Assembly: GCA_029718625.1 (NCBI GenBank)
Contig: CM056383.1
Span: forward strand, 17,074,722 to 17,138,721
DNA from: Synaphobranchus kaupii
Lineage: Eukaryota; Chordata; Actinopteri; Anguilliformes; Synaphobranchidae
Reading direction: 5' to 3'
Length of the DNA: 64,000 nucleotides
The translations under genes and the position numbers were made by a program. Under the pieces are notes generated by a model. It did no database searches. It was not told the DNA's origin and worked only from the letters and a program-made list of their open reading frames with translations. Below, one piece after another: positions 10,788-23,210 of this stretch. Position 1 is the first letter of the stretch. Each line of letters opens with the position of its first letter.

Positions 10788-13100
10788 GGGTTTGTTTGGC
10801 CAACCGGTTGCATTCAAGTTTCCCGGGAATTCAGAAACTCAGGAATTTAAAAACAAAGCGCAAAGAGAGCTAGCGCGACCAAAAACAATAAATCATTATG
10901 CACACAACTTTCATGGCCTTGCAAGATACGTATATATGCAATTCATTTGGTTCTGAAAACAGCTCAAATGTAAGACTGTGGTACATGTCAAAACCAGTGA
11001 AAATACAAATTTACAATTAGCACAAGCATTATTTGCAGCACTTTCATGATGAACATCAAGAAAGGCGTCCATTTTGGCTCTGGTTCAGCTTTGTTCGGCC
11101 ACTCCACAACTGGGCCCTCGTATCTCGCTCGCTCGCTCGCACACGCACACGCACACACACACACAGTGAGAATTCAGCTTTCCCCAAAGGCAGACAGACG
11201 TACAGGATGTCCAATCCTGGCTGGAGCAGTGGGCGTCAGAAGTCCAAAGTGGGGATATCAAATGGTCAGACTCGGCTTTGAAGAAATAGATAGTGATACC
11301 CGGAGCTTATTACAGATTGAATACAGGCCAGTTGATGAGTGCTGATTGACATGCATTACCTCCCCTTCGTCATGTTTGCTCTTATAAGGAAGATGTGCGG
11401 ATGTGTGGATGTGCATATACTGCGGTGCGTGATGTTAAAGTCTAACATTACTGCAGGAGAGCAGCGGATAAAGGCTCGCCAGTTCTGCCAGTGTGTTTGG
11501 GTGCGCTGGCTGGCAGTCTGGCACTTTTCAGGGATAAAAGCTGAAGGGCTGGGCGGGGCCGGAGAGGCACTGACAGTGCGTGGCAGCGGAGAAGCAGCAG
11601 GTTTGTTAATCCAGACTCCGGTCCCACAATGCACTCTGAGCGGCTCCCCCTCCCCCTCCACCTCCCCCTCCCCTACCCCTATCATGGCGTCTTCCTGCCA
11701 GCCAGCGTGGCCTCTTCCAGCGCGGCACGGCGCAGGGCCATCGTTCAGCACGGCGTAACGGCGTAAGCGCAGCCTCATTCTCATCGCCGCTCCCCCCCAC
11801 CCCCCCCTGTGCATCCTGCAGCCCCCATATTCACCCACACAGAAAACGGGATACGATCCTCCGGCTAATGCGAGAGCCGTGGAAGTGGTGCAGCTCCTGA
11901 TTGGCCCTGTGTGAGGGGAGGGGTTTCATAGCGGAACCAGCCAGGGAAAGACATGCAAATGAGCGCCTTCATGCTAATGAGAAAGAGAGAGCAAGAGAGA
12001 GAAAGAGAGAGAGAGAGAGAGAGCGAGAAAGACAGGGAGAGAGAGAAAGGGAGCAAGGTAGAGAGAGAGAGAGACTAACGCGAGGTAGCAGGAGATAGAA
12101 TGGGAGCAGAGGAGAGACCAGCACGTGAGGCAGGGATGTGAGGAGGTGAGACAGCAGTGTGAAGTAGCTACCAAGGAAACTATACACAATACTGTATCAG
12201 TACGACAGAGGAGACAGTATGTGTGACGGAGGAGACCGTGTCAATGCATGAAAAGAGGAGTTTCTGGAAGATATCCTGTTAAATAGCCTGTTAAATTGCA
12301 ATGAAAATGTGAGTGGTACTTTCCCATGTCGACATGGCCATACACTTCCCCTAATCGGGGAATATCGACGTGTCTGGTAATTTAGGACAAATTTCTGGAC
12401 AAGAACACTTTATGATTATGTACGTTTCCGTCGGCAAACACACATCCGTAAATGGCCAGACACGGTCCGTTTTCGGAGTTGTGCACTGAAGACTGAAGAG
12501 ACGGTATGGATCAGTGCAACTGAAGAGACAGCATGGATCAGTGTGAATGAGCTGGGGCAGTGTGAAGGAGCAGCAGATAGTGTGAAGCTGTGAAGGAAGA
12601 GAGGAGAGTGAAAGAGAAGAGCCTCCTGACAGCTCTCTGGCCCCAGGGGTGATTGACACTGCACAGCCCCATGTGGAAGTGCAGACAAAGTAAACAGAGC
12701 TCGGGACCCTTGGCCACAACAGGCTGCCAGGCAACCAGGCCCCACAACAGCCCGCCGTGCCCCGCCCCCTTCAGCAGCCCACGAGCTCCTCCCCCTTAGA
12801 AACACGAACAGGCTGGAATGTCCTTTCACCCCGCTCACTGTGCAAGCGCACCAGCACAGCTTCAGCTGCGTTATTCATTCAGCCATTACTGCCAACGCAA
12901 ACGCCGCCGCGGCTACTTACACATACACTGATCTGAGCAGCGGTCACACGAGCACCATAAATAATGCTGAACAGGACACCAGACACTCCCACTCTGCAGC
13001 CCTGCGTCTTATCTCCTCATACAGTAAAGCTGTTAAACGGTCTTACACTTTGAGCTTGTTGACAACTGACAGCTAAGGAATGCAAGGTTCCACACATGGA
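10788..13100. other. clasp1 intron: GC-rich block and simple repeats, no gene seen
   Basis: It contains a short CA run at 11138-11166, a GC-rich block at about 11530-11960 with C-rich runs, and a GA-rich run at 11985-12080. The GC-rich block could be regulatory, but no splice-supported exon was found on either strand. Confidence 0.4.
11985..12080. repeat. GA-rich simple repeat
   Basis: This is an imperfect (GA)n tract, about 95 bp, with scattered C interruptions. The frames across it encode only Arg/Glu or Ser/Leu runs. Confidence 0.9.
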
Positions 13101-13143
13101 TACACACACAGACACACAAACAAACACAGAGGCACGCACACGC

Positions 13144-13204
<61 letters not shown>

Positions 13205-13310
13205 CACACACACAGGCAGACACACAGGCAGACACACACACACAGACAGACAGACAGACACACAAATACGCATGCATGTGTGGACACACATACACACACA
13301 CACACAATTC
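13101..13310. repeat. CA microsatellite
   Basis: The tract is (CA)n, uninterrupted at about 13148-13202 and degenerate on both sides with CAGA variants. The translated frames are Thr-His or Cys-Val runs and are not genes. Confidence 0.97.
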
Positions 13311-13832
13311 TTCTTTTAGATCCAAGATTGTCTGTTTTTGGTTTAACAGTTAACACATGTTTATCTTCTCTGAGGAGAGAGCAAAGTCCTCAGGCAGGGC
13401 TTAACGCTGCAGCGTTCTCAAGGACGCCTCCGACTGCCGTAAACCCGTGACCCCGCTTGGCCAAACCCGGTGACCCCGCTTGTGCAGTCTGGGGGCGCAC
13501 CGTGCAGACACCACGGAGCCCCTGTGTGCACACATGGAGGAACACAACCTGGGCATTTCGTAACTTTATTCATTTACAAAGCCGTGGGCCCGCAGGGGCA
13601 TGTCCCACTTAGAATGGTACAGATGGGCACCCAATGCCAACCAGATAGCTAACAAGGTCAGTGAGATCGGTGGCACTTGATATTAAGAGGCTAATAAAGA
13701 TTAGCGTTCCGTTTCATAGCCACCGTCGCTGAAGAGCAAAACTGCGCGAACTACAGCCCTTTTCCCTGAAGGGGACAGAACACACATTTTATAGCGTTTG
13801 AGACTTAGTCAGGTCAGCCTTTTCACCTGTGA

Positions 13833-14041
13833 TTAATGTGGTGTTAATGTGGTATCTTCATTGTTGTGTGTATTTTAAAGGAAATAAATTAAAACTATAG
13901 GAAAGGGAAAATAGAAAATTCACCCCTGTAAATGTATGGTTTAAAAAAAAAAAGTAAAGTGATGTTGGTGTGGATGTATGTGAATGTTTTTAAAGAAAAT
14001 GCTTTTATTGCAAAGAAATTTGAAAACCAATAAAAAATACC
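13833..14041 (+). mobile_element. 209-bp 3' LINE fragment with target duplication
   Basis: It contains only the 3' UTR of the Tx1/L1-like LINE seen at 6629-10787 and ends in AAAACCAATAAAAAATAC. It is flanked by a perfect 12-bp duplication, TTTCACCTGTGA, at 13821-13832 and 14042-14053. This is a typical severely 5'-truncated insertion and shows where the family's 3' end lies. Confidence 0.88.
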
Positions 14042-14514
14042 TTTCACCTGTGACACAGATGTGTACCGTGTGGCAATTCATAAATATACAGGTGGAAAAA
14101 CCTGCACGACTGCAGTCTATTTACAGCCGTGGTGGGAGAGCTCCATTCCCAGGTTCCCCAAACGCTTCCCAGCGTCGTCAATGAGGCATTTTCCCGCCCC
14201 TTACAGCACTGATCTAATGCACTAGCTGAGTAATAAATGCATGCATTCCTAATAATAATAATAAAACCATAATAATATACCACAGGCATGCAAAAAGTTT
14301 CAATGTGCTCAATCAACTGTCATAGGACCGTCTACTACCATTGTTTGGAGTCATATTTAATTGTTGGCATTATGGTGTTAATTGAAAGTTAGGGAGAGTG
14401 ACTTTCAGCTTTCAGCACTTTAAAAACATTTCAATCCATTTTAAGCATCCAGCGCATTTCCCTTTTAATCAGCTTATGCCCCGGACAGAGGATTGCAGAG
14501 TCACTGCTCCATGG

Positions 14515-14822
14515 CAGACACAACAATACCAATACCAACAGCAAAACTATCTCCAACACTAAGACCAACAACAACACCAACACCATCAAAAACACCAGCA
14601 TGGACAGAAAAGCTAACAGCAACGCTGACACCAACACCAACAATACCATCAAAAACACCAGTACAGACAGCAAAACTAACACCAACACCAGAAATACCGC
14701 AAACAACACCAACAGCAAAACTAACACCAACATCCACACCAACACTAAACAACCAAAACCAACCATAAGACCAACACTAACACAAACTCTAACACAAAGA
14801 CCAACAACAAAAACACCAACAC
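14515..14822. repeat. Degenerate AAC/ACC-rich minisatellite
   Basis: This is a run of imperfect CAACACCAACAC-like units mixed with CATCAAAAACACC units. The frames give Thr/Asn- or Val-rich low-complexity products and are not supported as genes. Confidence 0.85.
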
Positions 14823-15069
14823 GCTAGGGTGGCATGTGGCAGCCAATGTGAGGCCCGTTGCTTGGCAGAAACCCATCGCACGCAGGCTTCCTGCTAAAGG
14901 CTTTTGTTGAGCCGAGCCAGCGGACAGGAAACAGCCGAGCTCTATCTGAGAGAGAAACAAAGGCTGACAGGAGATAACGGCTGCTCAGAAGAACTGACCC
15001 TGCATCATTTTTAGACTCTTTCCCAAACTGGTTAGTTTGGATTAGGCAAGGGTAGGCTGATCTTAGATC

Positions 15070-15368
15070 AGGGCTGCGTCCCAATATTCTTCGCTCCCAC
15101 CTCCCTTCCTCCACTCCCCAACTACCACTCCTCTCCTACCCGGAAATATGAGTACGCTGAACGTTTTGAGTACAAGACTTTTGCACAGTACTGTACATGA
15201 CATTGCGGTTTGCGTCGAGACATTAATTAATATGTAAGCATTAATACATAATTAAGATGTAATCAGCGACATTAGATTAAAACACAAAGATCCGTTTCCG
15301 GGGCACGGAGTAGAGGAGTGGTAGTGGAGGAGGAAAGGTGGCATTTTTCAACTATGGGGACGCACGCC
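15070..15368 (+). mobile_element. MITE 'GTGCGTCCCAATA' family, copy A
   Basis: The roughly 300-bp element starts GGGCTGCGTCCCAAT and ends with the inverted GGGGACGCACGCC. Its interior has the family marker GTTTGCGTCGAGACATTAAT and the phrase CAAAGATCCGTTTCCGGGGC. Further copies lie at 24361, 25353 (inverted), 31363 (inverted) and 31750 (inverted, interrupted). It has no coding capacity. Confidence 0.8.
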
Positions 15369-18300
15369 AGTTGTTGGGGGGTGGGGGTCTGCTGGGTTTG
15401 TACTTCCTGTCTGGCCACGCCCCTCGCATCAGATTACTGCACGCTTTGCCAGACAGAATGCGAGATGCACACTGAGGGGTTCACCTGAGACGAGCATCAC
15501 CTCCAGGTGCGCAGATTAGCATAGGGACGCACTGTAAAGCGCAAAGATCATTTTACTGCCGTGGTCCGTTTGCACAAGCTCACGTTGTACGACAACACAT
15601 TTCTGAATGGCGGCACCCTCTGCAAAATGAAATTTATATTTTTTTCTTGAGATTTTTTTAATGTTGACACAGTGGGTTTATCCAATTTTGTCAAAACAAA
15701 TGTTCAAATTTAACTTCTGTCATTTAATTTCCTTCAGAACTGGGGTGGTGCCTTTTCAATGCCAACTGAAAACAGAGGAAAGCTAAACCTGTTCATACTC
15801 TGAGAAACACTCAAGCATTCAAATTACCCAACACCATAGTTCCATCAGTCACACATTAAACCCGCAAGACTGTGTGTGTTCAACAACCCTCGAGTTGCAG
15901 TTTCACAAAACTTGCTATCAGAATACAGCTCTGACCTCTGCCATACAATAAAGCACTAAACCCTTACTCACTCATTACAACATTTTTGTATAGTAATATA
16001 TGATGTTTTTACTCAACTGTACTTTCACTTTGCCTAAAGGCAGGGAACACTCCTGAAATAGCAACAAAGAGCTTTTTCTTTTTCTTGGGTGGAAACTCTG
16101 CACATGACATATGAAATATAAAGACTACAGCACAATGGAGACTTTCATGGGGACCTTCGATGAATAAACAAATAATAGCGTAACTACTGAATGTGCCAAC
16201 GGCTCGTTTAAAGAAACCTCGAGTTTTACCGGGGCTGGCTGGAGCTCCTCCTACACCGGGCCTGGTCCCACCTCTTTTACCTGAAACAACACTGTTGTTC
16301 GAGGCTGTCAGAACTGCCCTGGGACCAGATAGGTTAACTGAAGTTAATAGCTCCTGGATAGTGGTGTACCTGCCATTATCCATCCACATAACACAAACAT
16401 CAGTAAAACTGCACAGTCACTGCATTGTTCGGATGTCTGCTGTACCAGCCCGCTGCACCCGCCCACTGTACCTGGGTTTCTGTGGAGTCCTCTGCCTAAT
16501 TTACAGCCCGTCCTGAAGAGAGCCGCCACTGGAGCCCTGCATCTACAGTAAGAGTCAAACTCAGGACATCAAATTTAGACGCCATTCGCATCATCAGGGT
16601 CTGCATGCGCACAGTCCCCGACGGCTTGGGTTACACATTTGCTCCCGATTGATTAGTCAGGTCTGTTCTTTGCTCTTTTCTGTAACTGTATTAACACTGA
16701 TCCTACAAAAGGAAAATGAACACATCAGCCCACAGAACATGAGGAATCGCGCTCCCGCTTCAAAGTGCTTAGCCGTGCCAGCACTTCCCGTCTGAGGGTG
16801 AACACGCCGTTCCAGTGTGCTTGTCTGTTCCTGCTCGAGGCCCCCCCCCCTTCGGATTGGCCAGAGCTTTTGAAATACTGCTCGTTTCATTTTTCTTCAT
16901 TTATTTATTTGTTTTATGGCTGATCTTTTTCCCAAGGAAGCCGCAGCTTCGTCATTATCATTAAAACCAGGAGCCTACAGAATATCAGTGAAAAAACTGC
17001 AGAGTCAGGCAGTGGGCCTTTCTCAGGTAAAACAGTTCTGCAGACAGTACAGTCAGAGCCGAGATATTAGCCTGCATGTCGGCCTCCGATAGCTCCTCCA
17101 GACCCCCAGAGCAGAGCCACTGTTTACATAACCGCACTACTGCAGCACAAACTGTCTTGCAAGGGCTCACTTCTGCATGTCATGACGCTCGATAAATTGG
17201 TCAGCGATAACAATCAGTAATGCTCAAGCACAGCAAACCATCAAGAGCAACGTTACAGACGCAAATAGAGGTCAAGTTTGCAATTTAGTGTCTGCGAATT
17301 CAAATCAGGGAACCTTTTCAAAAACCATTTTCCATTCAGTTAAAACTTATTTTTTCACGCAGCTCTGCACTCCCCGCCCAATGGGGTCACAGCTCAACGA
17401 GGGGGAAACAAAGCATAAAATCATCATCGTCCACACAAGGGTAACAGAGGATTGCTTTTGCAGTCTCTGGCTGGACATGAACTTTAGAATTTCCCAAAAT
17501 GAACTGAGAGTTCTATCAATGTAGACTACCAGAAAACTGCGAAGACGAACTTAAAAGGCCCTATTTCGCAAAATGAGCACCTGCCATCGTTCGCTCTACT
17601 TATGAAACTGACACTAAAGTTTGAGGCTCCCAATCAGAACCCGTTCTGCAGAATTCCACCGCAAATTCTCCATACAGAGTCCTCCAAACTGCCCCACTGT
17701 TCTGCTTACACTAATGAGGGCAACGGCATTAATTAAACATCTTCACAATCAATGGCCTTCCATTCTAATAACACTCAACAATCCTGCTCGAGTTTGAGCC
17801 AAACTGTGATTGCAGGGACTTCAACAGAGCCAACGGGCTAGTGTCATCCCCAGACAAAAACAAAGTTATAATTTCCCACCTACCCCTGTCTCAGCTATTC
17901 TGAGCAAGTGTGGCCATGTTTAGACAGACATTGCAGCAACAATATCGTGCAGTAAGCCGTGGATCATAACATTGGAACCTTTGGGGCCAAAGATTAAAGA
18001 GATTACGGTCTCAAGAATGCAAACAATGAGCCAGAGTGCCCTGAGCCAAGTTACGGCGACTGTACAATCGCAGTGTTAGCAGGGGGCTACAGGAGGCCTC
18101 AACTTCATTAGGACACAATCGCATTCCAGAACTCAAGCTGCTGCCAGCCTATTGGGCTGTGACCATGCCAATCAAAACAAAAACTCAGAGCCCGTCCATG
18201 TCGTCTATTCATCGCCAACGCCGAGAAAGACTGCACCTTGATTCGGCAAAAATCGAGAGGCCTTTAATGAATCCACCGCCAGAGAAGCCCAGCTGGGCGA

Positions 18301-18740
18301 ATACTCAGCAAATAGGGCACATTGGAAAAGTCTAGTGTTACCAGAGTCAATAAGCAAACATCTGCCATTTAGAACACAGCAAAATGTCTCAACTTACAAA
18401 CTACAGGAATACAAGCAGACGTAAGGACAGTGAGGATTTAAGGCTGAAGCAATGCGCTTTAGTACCTGTGAGTATTTTTTCTTTTAAAGTTGATAGTGCC
18501 CATCACTTTTTACTGTCAAATGTTTATCATTTGTTTGTCATTTAACAGAGCAGGTCAGGCTGTGTTTTTGGGTTATGAACACTGAAAGAAAAAGGAGTTT
18601 CCCAGTTTTGGTCCAGTCTTGGCACTCGATTAGATCATAAGAGAAGGAACAACTTGACAAGCTGGCGCATTACACATTTCTTGAGATATGATCTCATGGT
18701 CAAAAATAATCACAAATCCAAGCCAACTACTGGCAAATTA
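15369..18740. other. clasp1 intron, no gene seen
   Basis: More than 3 kb of fairly unique-looking sequence has no supported exon, RNA gene or transposon end. A C run lies at about 16840. Conserved non-coding regulatory sequence is possible but cannot be judged from one genome. Confidence 0.45.
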
Positions 18741-18812
18741 AGCCTAACCTTACAAATACAGACCAGCCTAACCTTACAAATACAGACCAGCCTAACCTTA
18801 CAAATACAGACC
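18741..18812. repeat. Three perfect 24-bp tandem repeats beside the clasp1 splice donor
   Basis: Units lie at 18741-18764, 18765-18788 and 18789-18812 and are identical. The array starts 14 bp inside the intron, downstream of the clasp1 donor on the minus strand. Read on that strand, each unit contains TTTGTAAGG, a good 5' splice-site match. Confidence 0.95.
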
Positions 18813-18827
18813 AGAGCACTCTCTCAC

Positions 18828-19022
18828 CTTGAAGTTGCTGGAGTTGACCCAGGTGGTGGCGATTCCGTCGACCATGCGGTCCAGCATGGTCTGGTCCTGT
18901 TCCAGGTCGTGGGACTTCTGTTTGTCGGCGATGAAGTCGATGAGCTCCTGGCCCACCTGCAGACGCCGCCCCACGTCTTTCTGCAACACCTGAGCCAAGC
19001 AGTTCTCCATACTGGGCTCCAT
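18828..19022 (-). CDS. clasp1: CLASP1, first coding exon (N-terminal 65 residues; partial gene)
   Basis: CLASP1 is a microtubule plus-end binding protein that rescues and stabilises microtubules at the cell cortex and at kinetochores. The exon encodes MEPSMENCLAQVLQKDVG onward to WVNSSNFK, nearly the same as the start of vertebrate CLASP1 and the beginning of its first TOG domain. The ATG is at 19022-19020, where the CLASP1 similarity begins. The exon ends at 18828 with donor GTGAGA in phase 0. A possible acceptor (CTCTCACAG, read on the minus strand) at 19413-19414 would make the whole exon 18828-19412 with a 390-bp 5' UTR part. No later CLASP1 exon was found down to position 1, so the following intron exceeds 18.8 kb. 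CLASP2 begins differently, so CLASP1 is the better fit. Confidence 0.95.
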
Positions 19023-19412
19023 GTTCACCCCGAAACCCCCGCGAGACCAGGGAGCGTCGGCAAGCAGCGCGTGTGCCCCCGGATTTAAAAAAAAAGAACA
19101 CACACACACGCGCGCGCACACGCAACTTTTATTTTTATCCCGAAAGGGATGACCCTAGATCAGCCGAGGGCGAGCGAGATGCCACAGCTCAGAGACGCAG
19201 GTTTCAGAATGGCAACAATGCACCATGTGTGTCTGGAGGGCAGCTGGCGATGGTGGTGGCGGTGGTCGGGGTCTTTATTTATTTATTTTATTCCAAACAC
19301 AGTTAGCGGCAGCAGCACTGATGACGGCAGCGACGACGGTAACTCGAGACGGAGAGGGAGGGTCCGGAAGGGCGGTGCTTCATAATTCAGTAGTGCTTCC
19401 TTCCTGGGAGTC

Positions 19413-19844
19413 CTGTGAGAGAGATAGAGGCATTTAGCACCCTGGTGACCCTCTTAAAAAAAATTTAAAAAAAAAAAGTGTGAAGGCACACTGCTTCCCA
19501 TCCATCCCAACAGACATTAACCTGCAGTTCACAATGCATTTTGGGCTGTATTTACTACACCGATGACACAAATGATTTCAGACATACCCTCTGTCCTCTG
19601 TACTTTTGGCTTGTTGACAGCACACAAGTTCAAAATAGGGGAGCTGTGTGAAAGTCACAACCACAAGTGCAGTCCAATTGCAAGGCATCGAGGGCTGTCC
19701 TAGGAGAAACCCTAGGAAAGTGACAGGCTAGGTCTGACCTATGTACTTATGAGGCCTCTATCTAAGGTAGAGGACTCGCTATCCAACTATCACCGTGGAA
19801 TCCCCAGACAACTTCATGTTGATTTAAAACTCAGGCTAGACATA
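19413..19844. other. clasp1 intron 1, no other feature
   Basis: This is the probable intron between the untranslated exon near 22.6 kb and the coding exon. It includes a pyrimidine-rich acceptor region when read on the minus strand. No gene is seen. Confidence 0.5.
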
Positions 19845-19852
19845 GCCTAGGC

Positions 19853-20527
19853 CAGTGATTCTCAAACTTGGTCCTGGGGCCCCCCCTGTGTACGCTGGTT
19901 TTCGTTCCAACCACATTTGAGATCCGATCATTTTAACAAGCTGTTAATTTGTCTTAATTGCACTTTTCATATTTTGACGGATTATTTACCCTCTTAAATT
20001 ATGTCAGAAAATAGCAATGTATGCCATGTATAAATGTCCCATGTTCACATTTTGTTTAATGTGCTATATTGCAAACACATGCATTGAACACGTGTTTAAG
20101 TTCTTTCATAATTTTGTTTCCTTAAACTTATTAACACAATGCAGGTTTGACTCATAATCAATTTGTGTTGTCTTTGAATTGTTCATTATCAACCAAATGG
20201 TTAGTTTTCGTGGCCATGTGTCCACACTTTCACCAATTAGGAGCCTAATGATTCACCTCGGTCTTTCATTTGCTCAGTTTTGTTACCCGTTTTAATAAAA
20301 TTGTTTGCAATATAGCACAATAAGCAAAATGTGAACATGGGACATTTATTCTACATGGCATGCATAGCTATTTTCTGACATAATTTGGCTTAAGAGGGTA
20401 AACAATCCATCAATACATGAAGTGCAATTAAGAAAAATTAACAGCTTGTTAAAATTCTCGGATCCCAATTGTGGAACGAAAACCAGCGTACACAGGGGGG
20501 CCCCAGGACCCAGTTTGAGAACCTCTG
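19853..20527. mobile_element. hAT-type non-autonomous element, copy 2 (675 bp)
   Basis: Ends are CAGTGATTCTCAAAC and GTTTGAGAACCTCTG-like, with a perfect 8-bp target duplication GCCTAGGC at 19845-19852 and 20528-20535. It has the same long palindromic design and internal phrases as copies 1 and 3 but is more diverged, so it is probably an older insertion. It lies in clasp1 intron 1. Confidence 0.9.
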
Positions 20528-20535
20528 GCCTAGGC

Positions 20536-21785
20536 TATGCTGAAAATAAAAACGTACAGGCTATTCTCTGAACAGCCCTGGGTAACAATTAAATCAACTC
20601 CATTCAGGTGTAAAGTCTGATCATTTAGATATCTGCTTTTCCCACTGACTGACAGTCCAGTCACAGGGAAACTGTGGCAGTGGGAAAGAGAGGATTATAT
20701 ACCAGCCTTGACATATGACATACACAGAGATAAGGTCATGCAGGAGTCAGGACAGTTCCCTCCTTCCCCCAAAGCCAATTGACTAAAACAACACTTTAGT
20801 TAAACTAATCGCATGAACCACAGTCTGTAGACTGCACGCTCCCACTGAACCTTTAACCTGATCTTTTTCCAGTAGCAAGCATTAGCAAGAAACATATGCA
20901 TAAATGCTAGTTCTGTCAGTCAACCTGTGTATGGACATCTGCCAAGCATCATAATAATTATACACATCTTACGAGAACAACAAGTTTTTAACAATACAAC
21001 TTGGCTTAGTTAGATAACACTTGTTGTAAACATTCTTTAATTGGCCAATGTGTCAGTTTTTATGTAAACACTTGCCCTCCAGCACAATTATTGACCAAAA
21101 TGCAAATATCAGACCAAAATATAAATCATGTAATGTGTTGATGTATGGAAATATAATGCAACAATAATTGTCTTGCATAGCTTATTTTAATTTCCATGAA
21201 GAGCATATTTATTTTGTCCCGTTCTAAACTGAGTGAATTCAAGAGCTAGACTGCAGTAGGAATAGTCAGTCTTCGCCTTTAGGAGATTATAGCTGCTATT
21301 CTTTGTCGCACACGAGCATCTGGTATAAAAGGATTTATTCTCTCGAGGTCTTTATGCTACAAGCTCCATCTATTCCCGTTTATTGTACAATAGGGAGGAT
21401 ACAGCCAAACGCAAACACTGCCCTGACGCCGAAACAGGTTATGATTGTAAGTCCAGTCAGCAAATAATTAATACACTTACACAACCCTTTAAAACACCAA
21501 TACTGTGCTGTACGGCCTAGTTACCCATGTAATGGTATTAACCCGAGAGTCACTTACGCTAGACAACTTAGCTCGCTAGCTTAGCAATAAGAGGAAAGTC
21601 CACCACCGAACCGGACGTTCCTGCCAGTTGGGTTAGCTGGCACATAGCGAGCTTCTGTGTACCGTAATGAACAGTACACATAAGCAAATAGGTTCATTTC
21701 TCAATATTATTTTCCAGTTAGCAACCAGTTTTCCACCCTTTCGAGCGGTTGAGTTGACAGGACATCAGCAACCCGCTTTCGATGG
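20536..21785. other. clasp1 intron 1, no gene seen
   Basis: AT-rich sequence with no supported exon, RNA gene or transposon end. Confidence 0.45.
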
Positions 21786-21793
21786 CCGTCCAG

Positions 21794-21991
21794 CAGAGGT
21801 GGAAATCCAGGGGACAGAAAGTAAAAGTCCTGCCGTGTGTTTCTTCCACCCATAGACTCAGCCAGCTGATTTCACCAATTAATTCTACCTCCTGGCTGAA
21901 GAATTATGTTAATGAGCAAATCCAGGTGATTGGAGCAAAATACTGGGGAGGACATTTACTTTACATTATGTCCCCTGGATTTCCACCTCTG
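21794..21991. mobile_element. 198-bp hAT-type MITE
   Basis: Inverted ends CAGAGGTGGAAATCCAGGGG and CCCCTGGATTTCCACCTCTG are perfect over 20 bp. The flanks are CCGTCCAG (21786-21793) and CCGTTCAG (21992-21999), an 8-bp duplication with one mismatch. It has no coding capacity and is unrelated to the longer hAT copies. Confidence 0.88.
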
Positions 21992-21999
21992 CCGTTCAG

Positions 22000-22596
22000 C
22001 CAAACGCAGAAGGCCTGGTATTTACACAAACGCTTCGGCAGCGCTTTCCGTTCAATAGTACATGGCACCATCTCTGTTAAATACACCATCATAGATTAAA
22101 AAAATTACATTAGACAGTAACCGTAGTAACCGAGTATTTGTGAATTGCCGATATGCAACTAAGCAGTCCAACAGTATTTATTCGGGGCAGCGAATTTTGC
22201 CTAGGCTACAGACCCAGTGTCGCTAGCAAGCTAGCCGAGGCGCCCTGTATCTCACTGCCCCTGATGCGCTCTATATATTCGCAAGGCTGGCCACAAAAAC
22301 ATTCGATTATCCATCATCATTCATGCACAACATCCCCAGTCACAATTCAAACAGCGAGCTGCGTACCACCATATTCAAAGCGAAATATATATTAAACCGA
22401 TTTTTCTTTAATAACGTGATTATATTTTATTATAATGGCTACAATGTCCACTAGTCCATTGATTAGCTGGATTGCTAGTTAACGTTAGCTCATGAGAATG
22501 TTAGAATATCGAGCTAGCTAACAAAACATTACAATTTAGCAATGCTGCCTTAATAAATTAGATTATTAAAGCAAGAGGGCTTGTAAAGCCACTTAC
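22000..22596. other. clasp1 intron 1 near the first exon, no gene seen
   Basis: AT-rich intron sequence with several GCTAGC-like motifs. It ends at the splice donor GTAAGT, read on the minus strand from 22596. No exon is supported. Confidence 0.45.
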
Positions 22597-22870
22597 CATG
22601 CCCAGCTCTGTGCAATTAGTGTGGCTAATTGAAAATTGGCTTTTTATTAGCTAAGCAGGAGACTGTACATCTAACACAGCAGCGCTGAGATTCCTCTCCA
22701 CCCCGTACGCTGCAGGACAAGAATGGAGGCGCTTCTGCACATGCGTAGCGCAATGCTGCCGCACAGGCGCACATCAGCGCTGCCGCGCAAGAATGGAGGC
22801 GCTGCAGCGCAGGCGCAGCTCAATACTGCCGCACAGGCGCAGACCGCTCGCCACCTGACGGCTCTTCTCT
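22597..22870 (-). promoter_or_regulatory. clasp1: clasp1 CpG-rich promoter and putative untranslated first exon
   Basis: On the minus strand the stretch ends with GGGCATG|GTAAGTG, a near-perfect splice donor at 22597/22596, consistent with an untranslated first exon. Upstream, 22717-22856 is CpG-rich and contains repeated GCGCAGGCGCA- and GCACAGGCGCA-like motifs that match the NRF1 type of palindrome. About 68 bp of it is tandemly duplicated (each copy has AAGAATGGAGGCGCT and GCCGCACAGGCGCA). There is no TATA box. Assignment to clasp1 rests on strand, distance and the matching acceptor near 19413. The transcription start cannot be fixed. Confidence 0.65.
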
Positions 22871-23210
22871 GAACTGACAGCAACGCCACAGTGACAACAG
22901 ATACACTTTGTGAGCAGCTATGGCATGTAAATTGTTCACTACTCTTGACGCCTCCGTTCAGGATCACCAGAATCAGAAAAGGGGTTCAACGATGAGGTCC
23001 TAATGAGGTATAAAATTGCTGGGTGATGATAGACTCATTGTAATGCCCTTTAGCTGGGATTTAGGAAAGATAATTCTCCCCACACCCAGTAACAGTAACA
23101 ATGTTCAAACATGTAAAGAAAAAAATGCATAAACAGTTATATATATATATGCACATATTTACCAGTTGTGGTAAACTGGAAACTGCTGAGAGCTATATCA
23201 TCATATAAGG
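22871..23210. other. Upstream of clasp1, no gene seen
   Basis: A short TA dinucleotide run lies at about 23139-23150. No other feature is supported. Confidence 0.45.

Noticed and set aside
11530..11960. GC-rich block as an alternative clasp1 promoter
   Set aside because: Composition alone suggests it. I found no exon with a convincing donor on the minus strand, so it is not listed as a promoter.
13017..13356. Open frames with Cys-Val or Thr-His runs
   Set aside because: They are translations of the CA microsatellite.
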